Part shown: in pieces, positions 35,461-47,399 of the stretch | How positions within the stretch are numbered: the stretch's first letter is position 1 | How the letters are laid out: every line of letters begins with the position of its first letter | NCBI GenBank assembly: GCA_028023455.1 | Contig: JAQFVV010006739.1 | Span: 188,001-252,000 of the forward strand | Direction of reading: 5' to 3' | DNA from: Epiperipatus broadwayi | Taxonomy: Eukaryota; Onychophora; Udeonychophora; Euonychophora; Peripatidae | Length of the DNA: 64,000 nt | The notes under the pieces: generated by a model | The model's input: only the letters and a program-made list of their open reading frames with translations | Told to the model about the DNA's origin: nothing | Databases searched by the model: none | Made by a program: the position numbers and the translations under genes

Positions 35461-38400
35461 GTTTTAGTAATCTTAAGTTTCCAAGAATATGATCTAGGTC
35501 TAAAAGTGAATAATAATATTTTGATTAATTTGACTATTTCTGCTAGCTGTCATACATAAAATTTTATCCAGCTTGTAATTAAACCTTGTTCAATTAATTT
35601 AATTTATTCTTCTGTTCCCATTCTTTCTCTGACAATATTATACACTAATTTCAGAAACAATTCCCCATTATCTAGCAAAAAAAAAATTCAAGAGTTTTTG
35701 ATATGGTTTTGAATCAAACAAGTACTTAAATTGTTTTATTTGATCTATTTATAATGTATGTTATCTCAGGCATTAGGATCTATAGCAAAAATTTATTTTA
35801 CACTAGCCTTCATTTTGCATTGGAAGGTACCTCTACTAAACTTCTTCGAAACCAGTAAAAGCATTTGACTTTGAATGATTGTACTTAATATTCTTCAATT
35901 GAATTTCTACATAAAAAGTTATTAAAAAATAGAATGACTATTAATAAAATATATATATTTGATCTGAAAAATCTCTGATAAACCATACAAACTTTAGTAC
36001 TAATTAAAACAAAAACTTTTATTATACAAATAATCTTCATTATCTTAAATGAATATTTTTGTTTTTTTGTTTCATTAGAATTTATAGTGGGTTTTTAAAA
36101 AAAATATATCTCGAGGCTGTTGAATTATGTATAGCTATGACAATATATATATGCGAAATTAGTTTGCTACACAAATTTAACCTAAACATAAAATTTTAAG
36201 TCAAAAAATATAAACAAATGCTAAGTTCATACACATTCATTTTCAGCGTAAACTTTCAATATAAAATTTTGAGACAAATGATGTTAAACGAAATCTATTC
36301 TCTTTTAAATTTTCTTATCCAACTTTTACATCATAATTTAATTCTTATAATAGTTGAGAATGTTTGTTTCTATTAAGCATCTTTAAAAAAATTATTAATA
36401 TTTCCCCCAATTGATTTTTAATCTCTGAATTAATTTTATTACTTAACATTTTTTTATATCTTCTCAATTTTACACATTTGAAACATATTTTACCTCAACT
36501 CTGAAACCAGATACATATAGAATTTCATCCTTATCCTTCAAATGAATTTTTTTTAATTAATTTATTATAAAAGTATCACTTTATGTAGAATGGCGTATAT
36601 ATTTATTTAAAAATCTTGACCTCATCTGTCTCTTTTCACTATTTTACCACCATCTACTCTAAGTTTGAGTAATCATTGGTAAAACAATCTGGCAGCTAAT
36701 ATCCGTGCTAATTATATCTAATTTGTTGCTTTTATCTTCTACTGTTAATTGAGGTTTTTTTTTAATTTTTCATATCTGTTCTAATAGCATTAATAGCCCA
36801 GTATTAAAAAAGAATCCTAAAAATATATATTTAATGACCTATTATTGTCAATTTATATAATTATATAAGTAGATTGGTTTGGATTCAAATCCTTTTTTTT
36901 TTTAAATTTAAGCTATTAGCCTAAGGTCGCTGCCAGTTTCCAACTTTGATTCCTAAGTCCTCACCTATAAAACCAAAAGTCAAAATCAAGTCTAAGTATG
37001 GGATTAAATAACATTATCATCTCAAACTTCCAATACATGGCATTAGAATAATACAGAGGAAAGATTATTTTTAATTGTAATGTAATAGGCTGAATCTTTA
37101 TATTATCTCTTTTTATTTATAATAAATTTAAATATACCATATTTCTATTCTTAATTCAGTTTAGCATTTTTAAAATTTTTGTTTGATTTTATTGTGTAAT
37201 ATTTAAATTAAAAGAATGAATTAATGACTTTTTTTTTTTTTGCTCGTTAACTTTTTTAAGTTTTGTATGATGCTTTTATTGGACATTTTAAAAATCTTAT
37301 TTTTTAGCAACAAGTTTTTAATTTCTTCATTATGATGACTCAACGTATTGTCAAAGCAATAAAGTTCTGGTTTATTTACCACCAGCTTAATTGTCAATTT
37401 ATGTCTTTACAAGGCATCCTCCATTTAAAAACGGAGATCCCTATTACCATTAAGATGCATTGAATGTGATAGCATTAAGCTTTTTCATGTCTTTCAGTAA
37501 TTTTTTTAAAAATAAAATAAAGGGTTTATTATTTTTTATAAATTTCTTCTATCAACCTCTTTTTTTCCTCCAGTTCCTCAATTCCTAAACTATCAATACT
37601 ATCTAAGTAATCAATTCTTTATAATGAAATGATGAGAATAAAAAGGGAAAATGTCATTATAATCAATAAAAAGAGTCAATAAAACAAAGATAAATGAAAT
37701 TGTAAGTAATGTAATAATTGTAGATATTTATATGTAAAAAAGAAGATAATTGCCAAGGATTACTGTTTTTTATCATCCTCATCTTAAACTGCTAAAAAGC
37801 AGGAAATGCATACAAAACCTAATCTTCTCTGATTCTTTTATGCATTGTTTTATTTATTAAATATTCATAGCTACTTTCCCTTCTTAACATTAATCAATTT
37901 AAATTTTCTTCAACCTTTTTTTTTTCACTCTCTAATTATTTTTAAAAACATATCTAGATAATTACTTTGCCTAAATAGGAAAAATAATATGATAAAAGAA
38001 AATATGAATAAGAAGTGAACTACGTTTAAAAAATATTTAAAAAAAAATTAATATCAATATTAATTTTATAGATTATGAATAAATGGAGAAAGTTGGAGAA
38101 GTTATTTATAGAAGAAAATTAGATTTTTTTAACAGTAATAGAAACCCATTTAAGAAATGAAGTACTGTACAATATTTTAAGAAATATGAAGATAAAAAAA
38201 AAAAAGAGTAAAGGTGTTATTTGTAAATAATAATAAAAAAGAGATGTATGAATAAAAATAAAATTTCTTTTAAACGTGGATGTGTCGATTACTATATTTA
38301 GCTACAAAAAGGGGTGAGGGGATAAAGAAGAGTTGAGAACGAGCACTTGGGATTGTTTACAAAGGAATATAGATGATTTGGCAGAATAATTTTAAAAAAT

Positions 38401-38689
38401 AGTAATCGTACATGTGTTGTGAATAATCATTTTAATGAAACTGGAAGTGAAAAATATATATGAGGCATCGTCGAAAATAATACATGAGAGAAGTAAATTA
38501 AAAATTGTAAATCTGATTAAAATATATAATGGAGATCTAACATGATCAAGGCATAAAATAAAATACATTGTTGATTATATGTTGAGAGATAAAATGAATT
38601 AGAAAAAATAATTATTTATCTTTTTTAGCTCATTTTTACATCCCAATACATAATCAATAGGATTGATTAATTTTTTTTTTAAAGTTTTT
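35461..38689. other. long AT-rich stretch, nothing recognised
   Basis: No protein motif, RNA gene or repeat boundary was found on either strand. A slightly GC-richer patch near 36910-37000 (GCCTAAGGTCGCTGCCAG) has no open frame. Confidence 0.5.
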
Positions 38690-39113
38690 GATAAAAAAAA
38701 ATGGATGTGCTAGTCATATTCTAAAGAATATTTATCAAAATGCAACAACAATGATTAGATCACAAGATGATAGTATAATAATTAGTTATAAAGTTGTTTG
38801 ATAGAAAGATTTCATATCTCCAAAATAATGTTACGAGAAAGTAAAAGTAAATGAAGATTATTTAAGACATCTAGATTCTACAGATAATGTAGTTGTTTTT
38901 AAAAATAATACTACTCAACTTCAGGAAATGTTACAAGAGTTATCAGATGATGGTAAGACTATAATAATATTCAATGAATTTTCTCAAAAATAGAAAACAA
39001 AGATTGATAATCCTAAATTAGAAGTTAACAACTACAAATATCCTTGGTCAAATTATTAATATGTATAAAAACATAATAATGAAATTGCATTTGCTACAAA
39101 TAATTTAATATTA
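38690..39113 (+). mobile_element. RTE-like retrotransposon copy 3, 5' segment
   Basis: The degenerate reading LKNIYQNATTMI, YLRHLDSTDNVVVFKNNTTQLQEML and KLEVNNYKY parallels the region around the RT active site in the 42-45 kb copy (QHIYQ..., FGDDMAIFANNI.ALQEM, HELKEVNIYKYLG). It is interrupted at 39113 by a nested insertion and resumes at 39881. YADD is changed to STDN, and stops are frequent. Confidence 0.6.
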
Positions 39114-39216
39114 CACAGAGGAAAACTCTCCATACAATGGCACCACTCAGTACAAGCCAGAGTAATCAATGGATACAGGAAGCTTTGTGCATAAAATCCC
39201 TATCTAGTACCTACTC

Positions 39217-39275
39217 ATCCAACGTCTCTAGACTAGTTTCTAGCTTGTGGCATTCATCAGTGAAAAGCCTTGGAT
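39217..39275 (-). ncRNA. hammerhead ribozyme, core intact
   Basis: On the minus strand AUCCAA pairs with UUGGAU as the outer stem I. CUGAUGA is intact, GAAAC is intact, and the self-complementary CUAG is followed by UC at the cleavage site. Stem II (GCC/GCU) is poor compared with the 48.1-kb copy. Confidence 0.6.
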
Positions 39276-39678
39276 CTGAGAGCATTGCATTAAGATCTTA
39301 AGATCTAATGCTATGCTCCAGCAGTGACCTTTTACCTTCATAGCTAACTATAAAGCTTTGAGTCCAAAATTAAAACATAATAATGGTTTCAATTCAAGCT
39401 CATTAGTTTGGAATAATCATATAGATCTGAACTCTGTTCAGCATTCATACTTTTTGGTGTCTTTGGTTCTTTAATAATACCAATCACCATAATCCTATAT
39501 TGGGCATGATTATGATGTTTGTGGTAATTAAAGAATCAAAGGCATCAAACAGTATGGATGCTGAACTGAGTTCTGATCTACATGACTATACAAACTAATG
39601 AGTTTGAATTGAAGACATTATTGTGTTTTGATTTTGGAAGCTAATAAGGTAAAAGATGGCTGCTGGAGGGTTGCATTA

Positions 39679-39709
39679 CTGATGAAATCCAAAAGCTAAA
39701 AACTAGTCT
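39679..39709 (+). ncRNA. hammerhead-like ribozyme, mutated
   Basis: CUGAUGA is intact, but AAAAC replaces GAAAC before UAGUC, and stem II has decayed. It is the mirror partner of 39217-39275. Confidence 0.45.
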
Positions 39710-39880
39710 GGGGGTATTCAATGAATAGACACTAGAAAGGGATTTTATACTCAAACTTTCCTGCTCCATTGATTACCTTGATGTGCATTGAGTGACACTA
39801 CTGTATGGAGAGTTTTGCCTCTATGTAAACAGCTTGTGCAAACATAAAAATGGCAATCATATGATGTAAATTTAATTTTA

Positions 39881-40310
39881 AAATAAAATATGAAAAATTA
39901 TGTGTTAGAAAAAAGTTTTTAAAAGATATAGTTTACCAGTTTTTACTTATGAATCTGACTCTAAAACATTTAACAGAAGAACAATTTAGAGACTCATACC
40001 ACTCAACAAAGTTTGGAAAGATATATATTAGGGGTAACCGGAAGAGATACCACTGAAATCATTAAAAGAATTAAGAGAAATTAAACTTGGTTAGATATAT
40101 TGCTAGAAGAGATACCAATAGATAGACAATTGGAAGTTTTAAAGTGAATTCTTAGCAGTTGTAAAAGACATAGAAGATTTCATACAAAATGGATAAATGA
40201 AAGAAGGAAGTTTAATAGTGTAATGTGGAGAAGGAAGGCTAGTGATCTAAGAAACTGGATTAAACTAGGAGAAGCCTTCATGTAGAATAATAATATTTAA
40301 AAATGATGAT
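39881..40310 (+). mobile_element. RTE-like retrotransposon copy 3, 3' segment
   Basis: It continues the interrupted copy: LVFTYESDSKTFNRRTI-like text matches the LTYRSQT.TFNRRII region of the 42-45 kb copy. IKLG and a terminal AATGATGATGAG close the element. Numerous stops are present. Confidence 0.6.
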
Positions 40311-40839
40311 GAGCAATGATTGGAAAGAATAAAATTGAAACAAAAAAATAAATCTAGAATTATGCCAGTTGGTGAACCTGAAATCAAGAAAAAGGCTACA
40401 AATAAATATTTATATCTAATTAGGACTAATAAAAAAAGATAAAGTTTAGAAAGTGTAAAATAAAAAAGAGGCATGAAAAAAGTATAAAGAGGCTACTTAG
40501 AAATAAATGAAAAAAGAAATAAATATTATATGAATAATTATTTAATAAAAAATAAATAGGTAAAAATGAACTGAGACAGGAAACCAGCAATTTAATAAAA
40601 AAATTAAGAAATAAATCAGGAGAAAAAAAATAAAAAAAAGATTATTATTAAATGCTGAGAAAAGTTAATTCAGAATATGGATAGAATGACATCTTCAAAA
40701 TTGAATGATGAGTAATAAATAGATAAAAAGTAACCTAGATTTTAGTAGGTACAGGAAATTATTAAAATTCCAAATAAATAAAATATTACAACAATTGTAT
40801 AATTGCATTAAAAAAAGTTTTTTTTATATTTTTTTGATT

Positions 40840-41570
40840 AATTAAAGCATAAATCAGTAGCAATAATTTTCAAAGAATAAAACAAATTTACATATATAAT
40901 TTAAAAGACAAATACAATTTATTCATCATTAGATAGCTTATTAAAATGATTTATAATAAAAACATACAATTATTAACATTTTTAATAATATAGAAAAAGC
41001 TTATAATAAAGTGATTAGAGTGTAAAAAAGTTTAATAATAAGGAAATAGATTTAAATTGCTAAGAATTATTAAGTGTATTTAGATGAATACTTTTTATAA
41101 ATACTAATTGAGAAGAATCAATCGAAAGTAAAATATAAGGGCAGAAACATCAATGTCCAAAATCACTCTATTATTTAATTTATTTATAACAAAATAGAGG
41201 TTGAAATGGGGAGGGGGTATTCACATAGTGTGAACCAGAAGATTATATAATGTGGTAATTATTTTTTATGGATAATAGAACATTTATAAAAAATAGTGCA
41301 AATGATATGAAGATGTTATTGCAGAGGTACATGGAGAAAAAAAGTATGAAAATCTGTAATATCAGTAATTAATGTGAAGTGTAAAACTAAAAATTAAGAA
41401 ACATTTATCTTGAAGAAGTAAAGGAGTATAAGCAATTAAATACTTTTTTTAATGGGGACAGAAATTTATATAAACAGTTGATAATTAAAAACTGCAACAA
41501 AAAGCAAAAACTGAATGAAATCTGTTAAAATTCTATTATTTCATATAATAAATATTTATATAGAAAGTAG
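40840..41570 (+). pseudogene. probable non-LTR reverse transcriptase fragment
   Basis: NIEKAYNKV at about 40985-41015 resembles motif A (DFEKAFDKV). MSKITLLFNLFITK near 41155-41190 resembles motif B (SPLLFNLYI). The stretch between them has the right spacing, and a later segment (KEYKQLNTFF) would fit the region after motif C. No catalytic Asp of motif C is visible. It may belong to a further RTE-like copy. Stops are abundant. Confidence 0.4.
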
Positions 41571-41611
41571 GTTGAAGTAAAGAAGGTTCCCCTCTTTTCT
41601 TCCTAAATGTA

Positions 41612-41705
41612 AGCTTGTGGTTAAGACCTGTAGAGGTCCCTACTATCATATTTTTACGTGTACATTCTTGAGGTTACAGCCTTAATAAATATTACTTACA
41701 TAACG
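41612..41705 (+). repeat. partial copy of the 337-bp array unit
   Basis: AGCTTGTGGTTAAGACCTGTAGAGGTCCCTACT, split here as AGCTTGTGGTTA plus CTGTAGAGGTCCCTACT, followed by a GTTACAGCCTTAATAAATAT and TTACTTACATAACGA series, parallels the unit at 5430-5520. This shows the unit is dispersed. Confidence 0.7.
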
Positions 41706-42329
41706 ATACTTTTGTAAAAGATGATTAATATTTAGAAATGGGCAAATAAATTTGTTAGGGATCTTAGATATTGTTTGACAGCATTCAAAAAGTAATAAGT
41801 AAATGATAATACATTAAATGATGACTTATGGATAGCTAATAAAACTAATCAATGGAAAATGAAGTGGATTTTCTTTTTAATAAAGAAACTTAAAAGTGAA
41901 TCAAATAAAAGAAAATTGACAAATAAAAATAATGTTCAATTAGATTATAAGAAGAATAAGACAAGCAAACTTTAGTTACTAGTTAAATAATATATTTTTA
42001 CACATTTATACAGTAATTCTAAATGGTATTTACTTCACTTTTCTTTACTATTGTAATCATTATAAATTTGTTGCAAATAAGTGTTAAGAAAAGATAATCT
42101 AATTTGAATTTAAAATAAGCATGCTTTCATCAGAACACTGCTAAAATCATAGTACTGTCTTATTTTGTTATTGAAAAGTTGCCCCCTTAAATAAATGCAC
42201 TTAATATGTAGATTATACATACATAATTATGATGAATGTAAAAAAGAAGATAAATAAGGATATTTAAGAAAGTAAAGTTGTATAAAAATGAATATAAAAA
42301 AAACCCCAATCCTTTAGAATTATATAATG

Positions 42330-45240
42330 ATAAAAATATACAAAGTATAAAAGAATGAGTGCAAATGCAGGTTGCCATTGCCTAATATTAAATGGAATAT
42401 TTGATAAGTTAAAAGAAAAGATGAAAGGACCAATAATTTAAAAAGTGAACATGTTCTTTACTACAAAGACACAAATATTGGAAGCACAAGTGCAATGGAC
42501 TTCATTATAAATAAAAAATGGAAGAACAACACTATACAGATTAATGATATATCAGATAGAGTGACATGAATTAGTTATTCAATTTAATGGAAAATATTAA
42601 ATGCAGATAATTTAAGTTTATACCCCAACAAGTTTTCATTGGGATAAAAAAGTAGAGGATTTTTATATGGATGTACAAAATACTTTTAGTCGTACCAAAC
42701 AATATTTTAAAACTGTCATGAGAGACTTTAATGCTAAAAAATGGTAAAATTGAAAGCTAATGGGTTGTAGGTAAATATGGTTATGGTGATAAAAATAAAA
42801 GGATACTTGTGGAGTTCATACAAAAAGAATAATTTTGTACTACAAATTCTTTGAGAAAAATGCTAAACAGAAATGGACATGGAAGCATCCAAATGAAGCT
42901 AGAGAAAAATTGATTATATTTTGGCTGCCAGAAAATATGTACTTCAAGATGATAATGTGCTTAATAGATTTAATACAAGAATTTGATCATCGATTAGTGA
43001 GATGCAATATATGTCATAATGCAAAACTAGAAAGTTGAACACTATTAAGAAAGACTGTATTAAAAATTGATATTACTAATCTTTAAAAATATTCCAATGA
43101 ACTTAAATTAGAACTTGAAAATCAATTTTAAAATATTTTGAAAATGCAGACTTGACTGAAATCAATGAGAAATTAATTGATACTCTATTAAGACCTGGAA
43201 GAAAGATAGCTAGTACATCAAAGCAATGACTTAGCAATAAGTTTTCTAATGAGATTAAACAATGTAATGAAGACAAGAAGCAATTTGAACATATATAAAA
43301 ATAATCCATTATGAAGAATTGAATATCTAAGGTTTTGTAAAATAAAAACAGGTAAAAACACTCTATACATATCATGTGATGTTTTGTAAAATAGTATAAA
43401 AAAGAGCTAATAACAATACAAATAAATATATTTATGAATTGACAAGAAAAGTTATAGAAGAAAAAAAAAGTTTCAAAAGTCTAAGCAATATTTTGGTATT
43501 GGAAACATAATTATTTCTACAATAAGAAAAGATGGATCTATTACTAAAATGAGAGATGACATCATGAAATATGTGGATGAATTTTGTAAAATAATATAAA
43601 AAAGAGTTAATAACAATATAAATAAATATAATTGTGAATTGGCATGTAAAGCTATAGAAGAGGAAAAACATTTCAAAAGTGTAAGCAACATGTGAATATT
43701 AGAATAATTATTTCTATAATAAAAAGAAAGAATGGAACTATTACTAAAATGAGATATAATTTCAAGAAATATGTGGAAGAATTCTATAAAAAACAACACA
43801 GTAATAAAAAACAAGAAAACAAGGTATCCCATCAAGTTATAATATCTTTTGAATTGATTAGTATTATAAATGAAGAATTAAGACATGCAATTAAATCTAT
43901 GAAGATGGGAAATGATGAAATTATAATCGATATCATAAAAAATGCAGGTGAACAAATAGAAAAATCATTGTTAAAGTTATAAACCAAATGACTAAATGAT
44001 AAAGATGTAACAGATGATTTTAAAAAAGATGATAAAAAAGATACTAAAAATTATAGATCCATCAGACTTTTATCAGTTCAATACAAAACCATTACCAATA
44101 TAATAACATATCTATAGGGAACTTTGGATTTTAATCAATCAAAAGAATAAGCTAGATTTAAAGGTAATTTTAGCACCATGAACCACATTCAAGTATTGAG
44201 AGAAATTATAAAAAGTACCAACAAATATAAGTTGCCATTAAACTATGGATTTGTAAATTATAAAAGGTAACTGATTTTATAAATATTTCTACAAAGGTTA
44301 AAGCATTGGATCATCAAGATCTAAAAAATATTTATCAAGATACAACAGTAATGGTTAATTTATATGGTGAGAATGGTGTTTGACAAAATGAGTCCATATC
44401 TCCAAACATCTTACAGCAGTTTTATGAGAAGTATGATAGATTAAAATGGGAAGCTAAGGGAATAAAAATAAATAGGATTATTTAAGACATATACATTTTG
44501 GAGATGATATGGCCATTTTTGCAAATAATATTTAAGCACTTCAGGAAATGTAAGATTTATCAGATGAAATAAGACTAAAGATAAATGCTAAAAAGATTAA
44601 AGTAATGTTAATGGATTTTATCAGAAGAAAATACAGATTAGTAATCATGAATTAAAAGAAGTTAACATTTATAAATATCTTGGTCAGATTATTAATACAA
44701 ATGGAAATATAAATGATGAAATTAACCACAGAATTAAACTTGGATGGAGTTCTTTTGGTAGGAATAGCTTAATATTAAAAGAAAATGTGGCTATGCATTT
44801 AAATAGAAAGTTTTTTAAGAGATGTATTTTACTAGTTCTTACTTATAGATCTCAGACTTGAACATTTAATAGAAGAATAATTCTGAAATTTCAGATTACT
44901 TAATGAAGTGTGAAGGAATATTTGTTAAGAATAAAAAGAAGGAATGAAAAACAAAAAATATAGGTAAGAAAACACATATCACTAATATCATTGAAAGAAT
45001 TAAGAAATTAAAGTGGAACTAGTCTAAACATATTTTTAGAAGAGATAATGATAGATGGACAGTTAAAATCTTAAGCTGCATTCCAAAAAAATTGTCAAAA
45101 TCCTAGAAAGAGACCATGTGAGATGAATGTATAAAATAAGGAAGTCTTCTAGTAAGATATGGAGAGGGAAGATTAGAGGTCAAAAAACTGAATTAAATGT
45201 GAAGAGACTTTTTATCCTGCAATGAACTGATAACAAATAA
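42330..45240 (+). pseudogene. RTE-like non-LTR retrotransposon, longest copy (endonuclease plus reverse transcriptase)
   Basis: Plus-strand domains run in RTE order. Endonuclease: ISDRV near 42550, RDFNAK near 42721 (GDFN motif), KWTWKHPN near 42868, and FDHRLVR near 42982 (SDH motif). Connection region: MRYNFKKYVEEFYKKQ and HAIKSMKMGNDEIIIDIIKNAGEQ at 43749-43960. RT: NYRSIRLLSVQYKTI near 44053, a degraded motif A near 44246 (FVNYK), and FGDDMAIFANN at 44497-44530, where YADD is expected. A later segment reads EVNIYKYLGQIINTNGNI. The 3' end reads GRRTV-like and terminates in AAATGATGATG. Many stops and frameshifts show it is dead. The reading 43692-43982 is a true fragment of this gene. Confidence 0.8.
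43390..43790 (+). repeat. divergent internal duplication in the RTE copy, about 199-bp period
   Basis: ATTACTAAAATGAGA, AAATATGTGGA(T/A)GAATT, AATAACAATA(C/T)AAATAAATATA and ATAGAAGA(A/G)(A/G)AA recur about 199 bp apart inside the endonuclease-RT linker. The two units differ clearly, so the duplication is old. Confidence 0.7.
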
Positions 45241-45575
45241 AATGATGATGAAAAGGATATAAGAAAATATTTTATGAAACTAAATGATACCTGGTACAAA
45301 GAAAAGAGCTTTGTACATCAAGAAAAATGGGATAAATTTGGACTGTTAATAGTTTATATGGAAACATCTCATAGTTTGAATATCATTTTTTGTAATATTG
45401 ACTAAAACACAATTTTACATCATGCTAATTAAGAATAACTTTAAATCATAGCCTAATGTAAAATTTAAACCTGTTAGAATAAACCAAGCACACATTGATT
45501 ACAAATTATAACTCAGAAAACAAAATATGATATAAGAACAATATCTAGAGATAAATATCAACAAATTATTACTTC

Positions 45576-45612
45576 TGCGAATGTTTTCGAAGGCTTACCC
45601 TTCATTATCAAG
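45576..45612 (-). ncRNA. possible hammerhead remnant at the 3' side of the PLE
   Basis: The minus strand reads UUGAUAAUGA (a CUGAUGA-like core with an extra base), AAGG/CCUU as stem II around GUAAG, then CGAAAAC. The position, just downstream of a PLE ORF, fits a terminal repeat. The core is imperfect, so this is tentative. Confidence 0.35.
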
Positions 45613-45660
45613 GTCTACAAAATTTCTTATAATCTCCAACAGTATACTGATATGCAAATA

Positions 45661-46167
45661 TTATAAATGAATTAGGTGAATATGCAAATAAGGTTCAAAG
45701 TGCCTCGGCACACCATTTCCTTGATAAAGCATAAAAAGATCCCTCTTATTCAATGCATGCTCATCCAAAATGATAAAAAATGCTTCTTTAATTTTCCTTC
45801 TCAAATCACTTCGCTCTCTATATAATACTTTAGGTTCATCCGGTCTGCATGCATGACCCACAGCAATTGCATGTTGTACAGAAATTGATGGGTGTGATGA
45901 ATCAGCTAAAGCTCTATTGTATGAATATACACATTGGGACAATCTAACATGAACGGATGCATTCGTTTCTCTATAATATGCGGCCTGACAGTTGTTTCCT
46001 CTATATGCAATTTTGTAGACTGCCTGCTGTGCTTGAATCGAAGGAATGTAATCTTTAGTGTTATTTAAACACTTATTCAAGTTAGGGAGCAACCTAAAAC
46101 ATACACAAAACTCTGAACGAAAGATTGTACACATTTTATTATAAATATTTCGGATATATGGGAACAA
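45661..46167 (-). pseudogene. Penelope-like element, GIY-YIG endonuclease domain
   Basis: This is the C-terminal part of a PLE polyprotein, which cuts target DNA for integration. KDYIPSIQAQQAVYKIAY matches the start of a GIY-YIG domain. NNCQAAYYRET stands where C...YIGET is expected, so the Gly of YIG is changed to Arg. VRLSQCVYS, HAIAVGHACR and KVLYRERSDLRRKIKEAFFI give the remaining conserved order (R..H, S..HA..GH, K.L....R...EA..I). It is in the same frame as the RT segment at 46195-46641, separated only by a TAG near 46192. The downstream end agrees with the usual PLE length. Confidence 0.85.
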
Positions 46168-46194
46168 AATCTGAGGTTTATCTTGCTTACCGGT

Positions 46195-46641
46195 CTAATT
46201 ATGCCTTCCTTTGAATTTCTCAATTATATTATTAATAATCTGAGGATTATATTGGGCCTTAATGAGTTCATTTCTATAAATTTCAATGTTGTTTCTCTTG
46301 TCATTTTCAAAACTACGCAAACAGTTGTTTTTATGTAAAAATGATTTTAGGCCAGCAAATTTATGTATGTCTGGTGTATTTGATGAATGATGTATATGGC
46401 CTCTAATATGAATGGGCTTAATGTTCATTTTATAATAAAAACAGTCTGCTTCCATCATTACTTGTAAGTTCAAATATTTAATGCTGTTTGGTGCTTCTGC
46501 ATGACTAACATTTATAGTAAGGCCTGATGCTGTAGTTAAGTCAGTTTTAATATCCTCCATTATTTCCTTCGGAGCGGCAATAAAAATATCATCCACATAT
46601 CTGGCATACATCACTAATCCATTGTTCATGTATCTAGGCAA
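46195..46641 (-). pseudogene. Penelope-like element, reverse transcriptase motif C and thumb
   Basis: ARYVDDIFIA is the catalytic YVDD motif in the form typical of PLE reverse transcriptases. YLNLQVM, IKPIHIRGHIHHSSNTP and HKFAGLKSFLHKNNCLRSF follow in the order seen in PLE RTs. Just upstream, 46642-46720 translates as GWPMGLPMSGIITSLM, then NAYE and a stop; this is motif B (G..MG.P.S). The motif is therefore intact apart from one in-frame stop. The catalytic Asp pair is preserved. Confidence 0.88.
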
Positions 46642-46777
46642 AACAATTCATTCATAGGCATTCATCATAAGACTGGTGATAATCCCACTCATTGGGAGAC
46701 CCATCGGCCACCCGTTGAGCATATGAGAGCATATGAAACCATTCATTATTGAAAACTGCATAAATATTATGGTCCGT

Positions 46778-46979
46778 CTATTCTAGCAAAGCTACAACAA
46801 ATTTAACATGTTCAAGGTCCATTCCATAATTGATTAGTGCTTCTCTGACTACAATAATCGATTTAGGCCTATCAATACATCCATAAAGCTCTGCTACATC
46901 GAGTGCAGTCATTCCTGTATGTTGATCTGGATGTACATTTTTCAATTTATCAACAAAATCAAGTTTGGGTGAAGTGTTT

Positions 46980-47045
<66 letters not shown>

Positions 47046-47185
47046 TAGCCTAATTTATTTTCCCCCTTGAATCTAGAAAGATTAGATCCAAAATAATTTC
47101 TAAGAACAATGTCCTTGGTAATTTGCCTGACATATTTGTAGTTGTGATGCAAATACTTTACAGAGAGTTTTCTTAGCATTAGCAT
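46778..47185 (-). pseudogene. Penelope-like element, reverse transcriptase N-terminal part
   Basis: FVDKLKNV and MTALDVAELYGCIDRP correspond to the region leading to and including motif A (the D of LDV), followed by VVREAL. A (TA)n run translates as repeated IY in the middle (46985-47043). The frame is shifted by one relative to the downstream RT segment. A stop (46775-46777) and a perfect 10-bp tandem duplication (GAGCATATGA, 46717-46736) lie between, and the duplication accounts for the shift. A stop precedes the first Met, so the true N-terminus is missing. Confidence 0.78.
46985..47043. repeat. TA microsatellite inside PLE coding sequence
   Basis: About 29 uninterrupted TA dinucleotides. 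It lies between the pre-motif-A region and the rest of the RT, keeps the surrounding frame open (IY repeats), and probably expanded after the element died. Confidence 0.95.
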
Positions 47186-47399
47186 ATTCTACTGGTTAAT
47201 ACTGTGCCTCTGCTTGAAAAAAAAGTTACTCACAATAAATCTTTAGATACCCAATTAAATATTATCATGAGAAATATTACTACCTCCATCAAGTCTACTA
47301 AATTGCAGTAGTTTTATATTGTTTCATATATTCTGCCAATCAGATATCAGAAGAGAAATTGCCTCACAGAAAATGTATAAACCCCATTCATTAGGTTAA
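47186..47399. other. upstream of PLE, nothing firm
   Basis: AT-rich; may hold the lost PLE N-terminus but no motif is visible. Confidence 0.4.

Larger units (their letters stand above)
39114..39868. mobile_element. 755-bp palindromic ribozyme element nested in RTE, 12-bp target duplication
   Basis: The near-identical 12-mers AATTTAATATTA (39102-39113) and AATTTAATTTTA (39869-39880) flank it, and the RTE reading resumes beyond. The two halves are inverted copies meeting near 39478. The outer parts match the unit at 8652-9141 and 47947-48247. The inner 300 bp is a palindrome specific to this copy (CATTAGTTTGGAATAATCAT against ATGACTATACAAACTAATG). Both halves retain hammerhead motifs. No protein is encoded. 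Confidence 0.85.

Noticed and set aside
42120-42170. CUGAUGA followed by AAGCAUGCUU on the minus strand
   Set aside because: There is a possible stem II but no GAAA at the right position.
43103-43835. Minus-strand hydrophobic ORFs opposite the RTE copy
   Set aside because: Antisense shadows of an A-rich plus-strand coding sequence.
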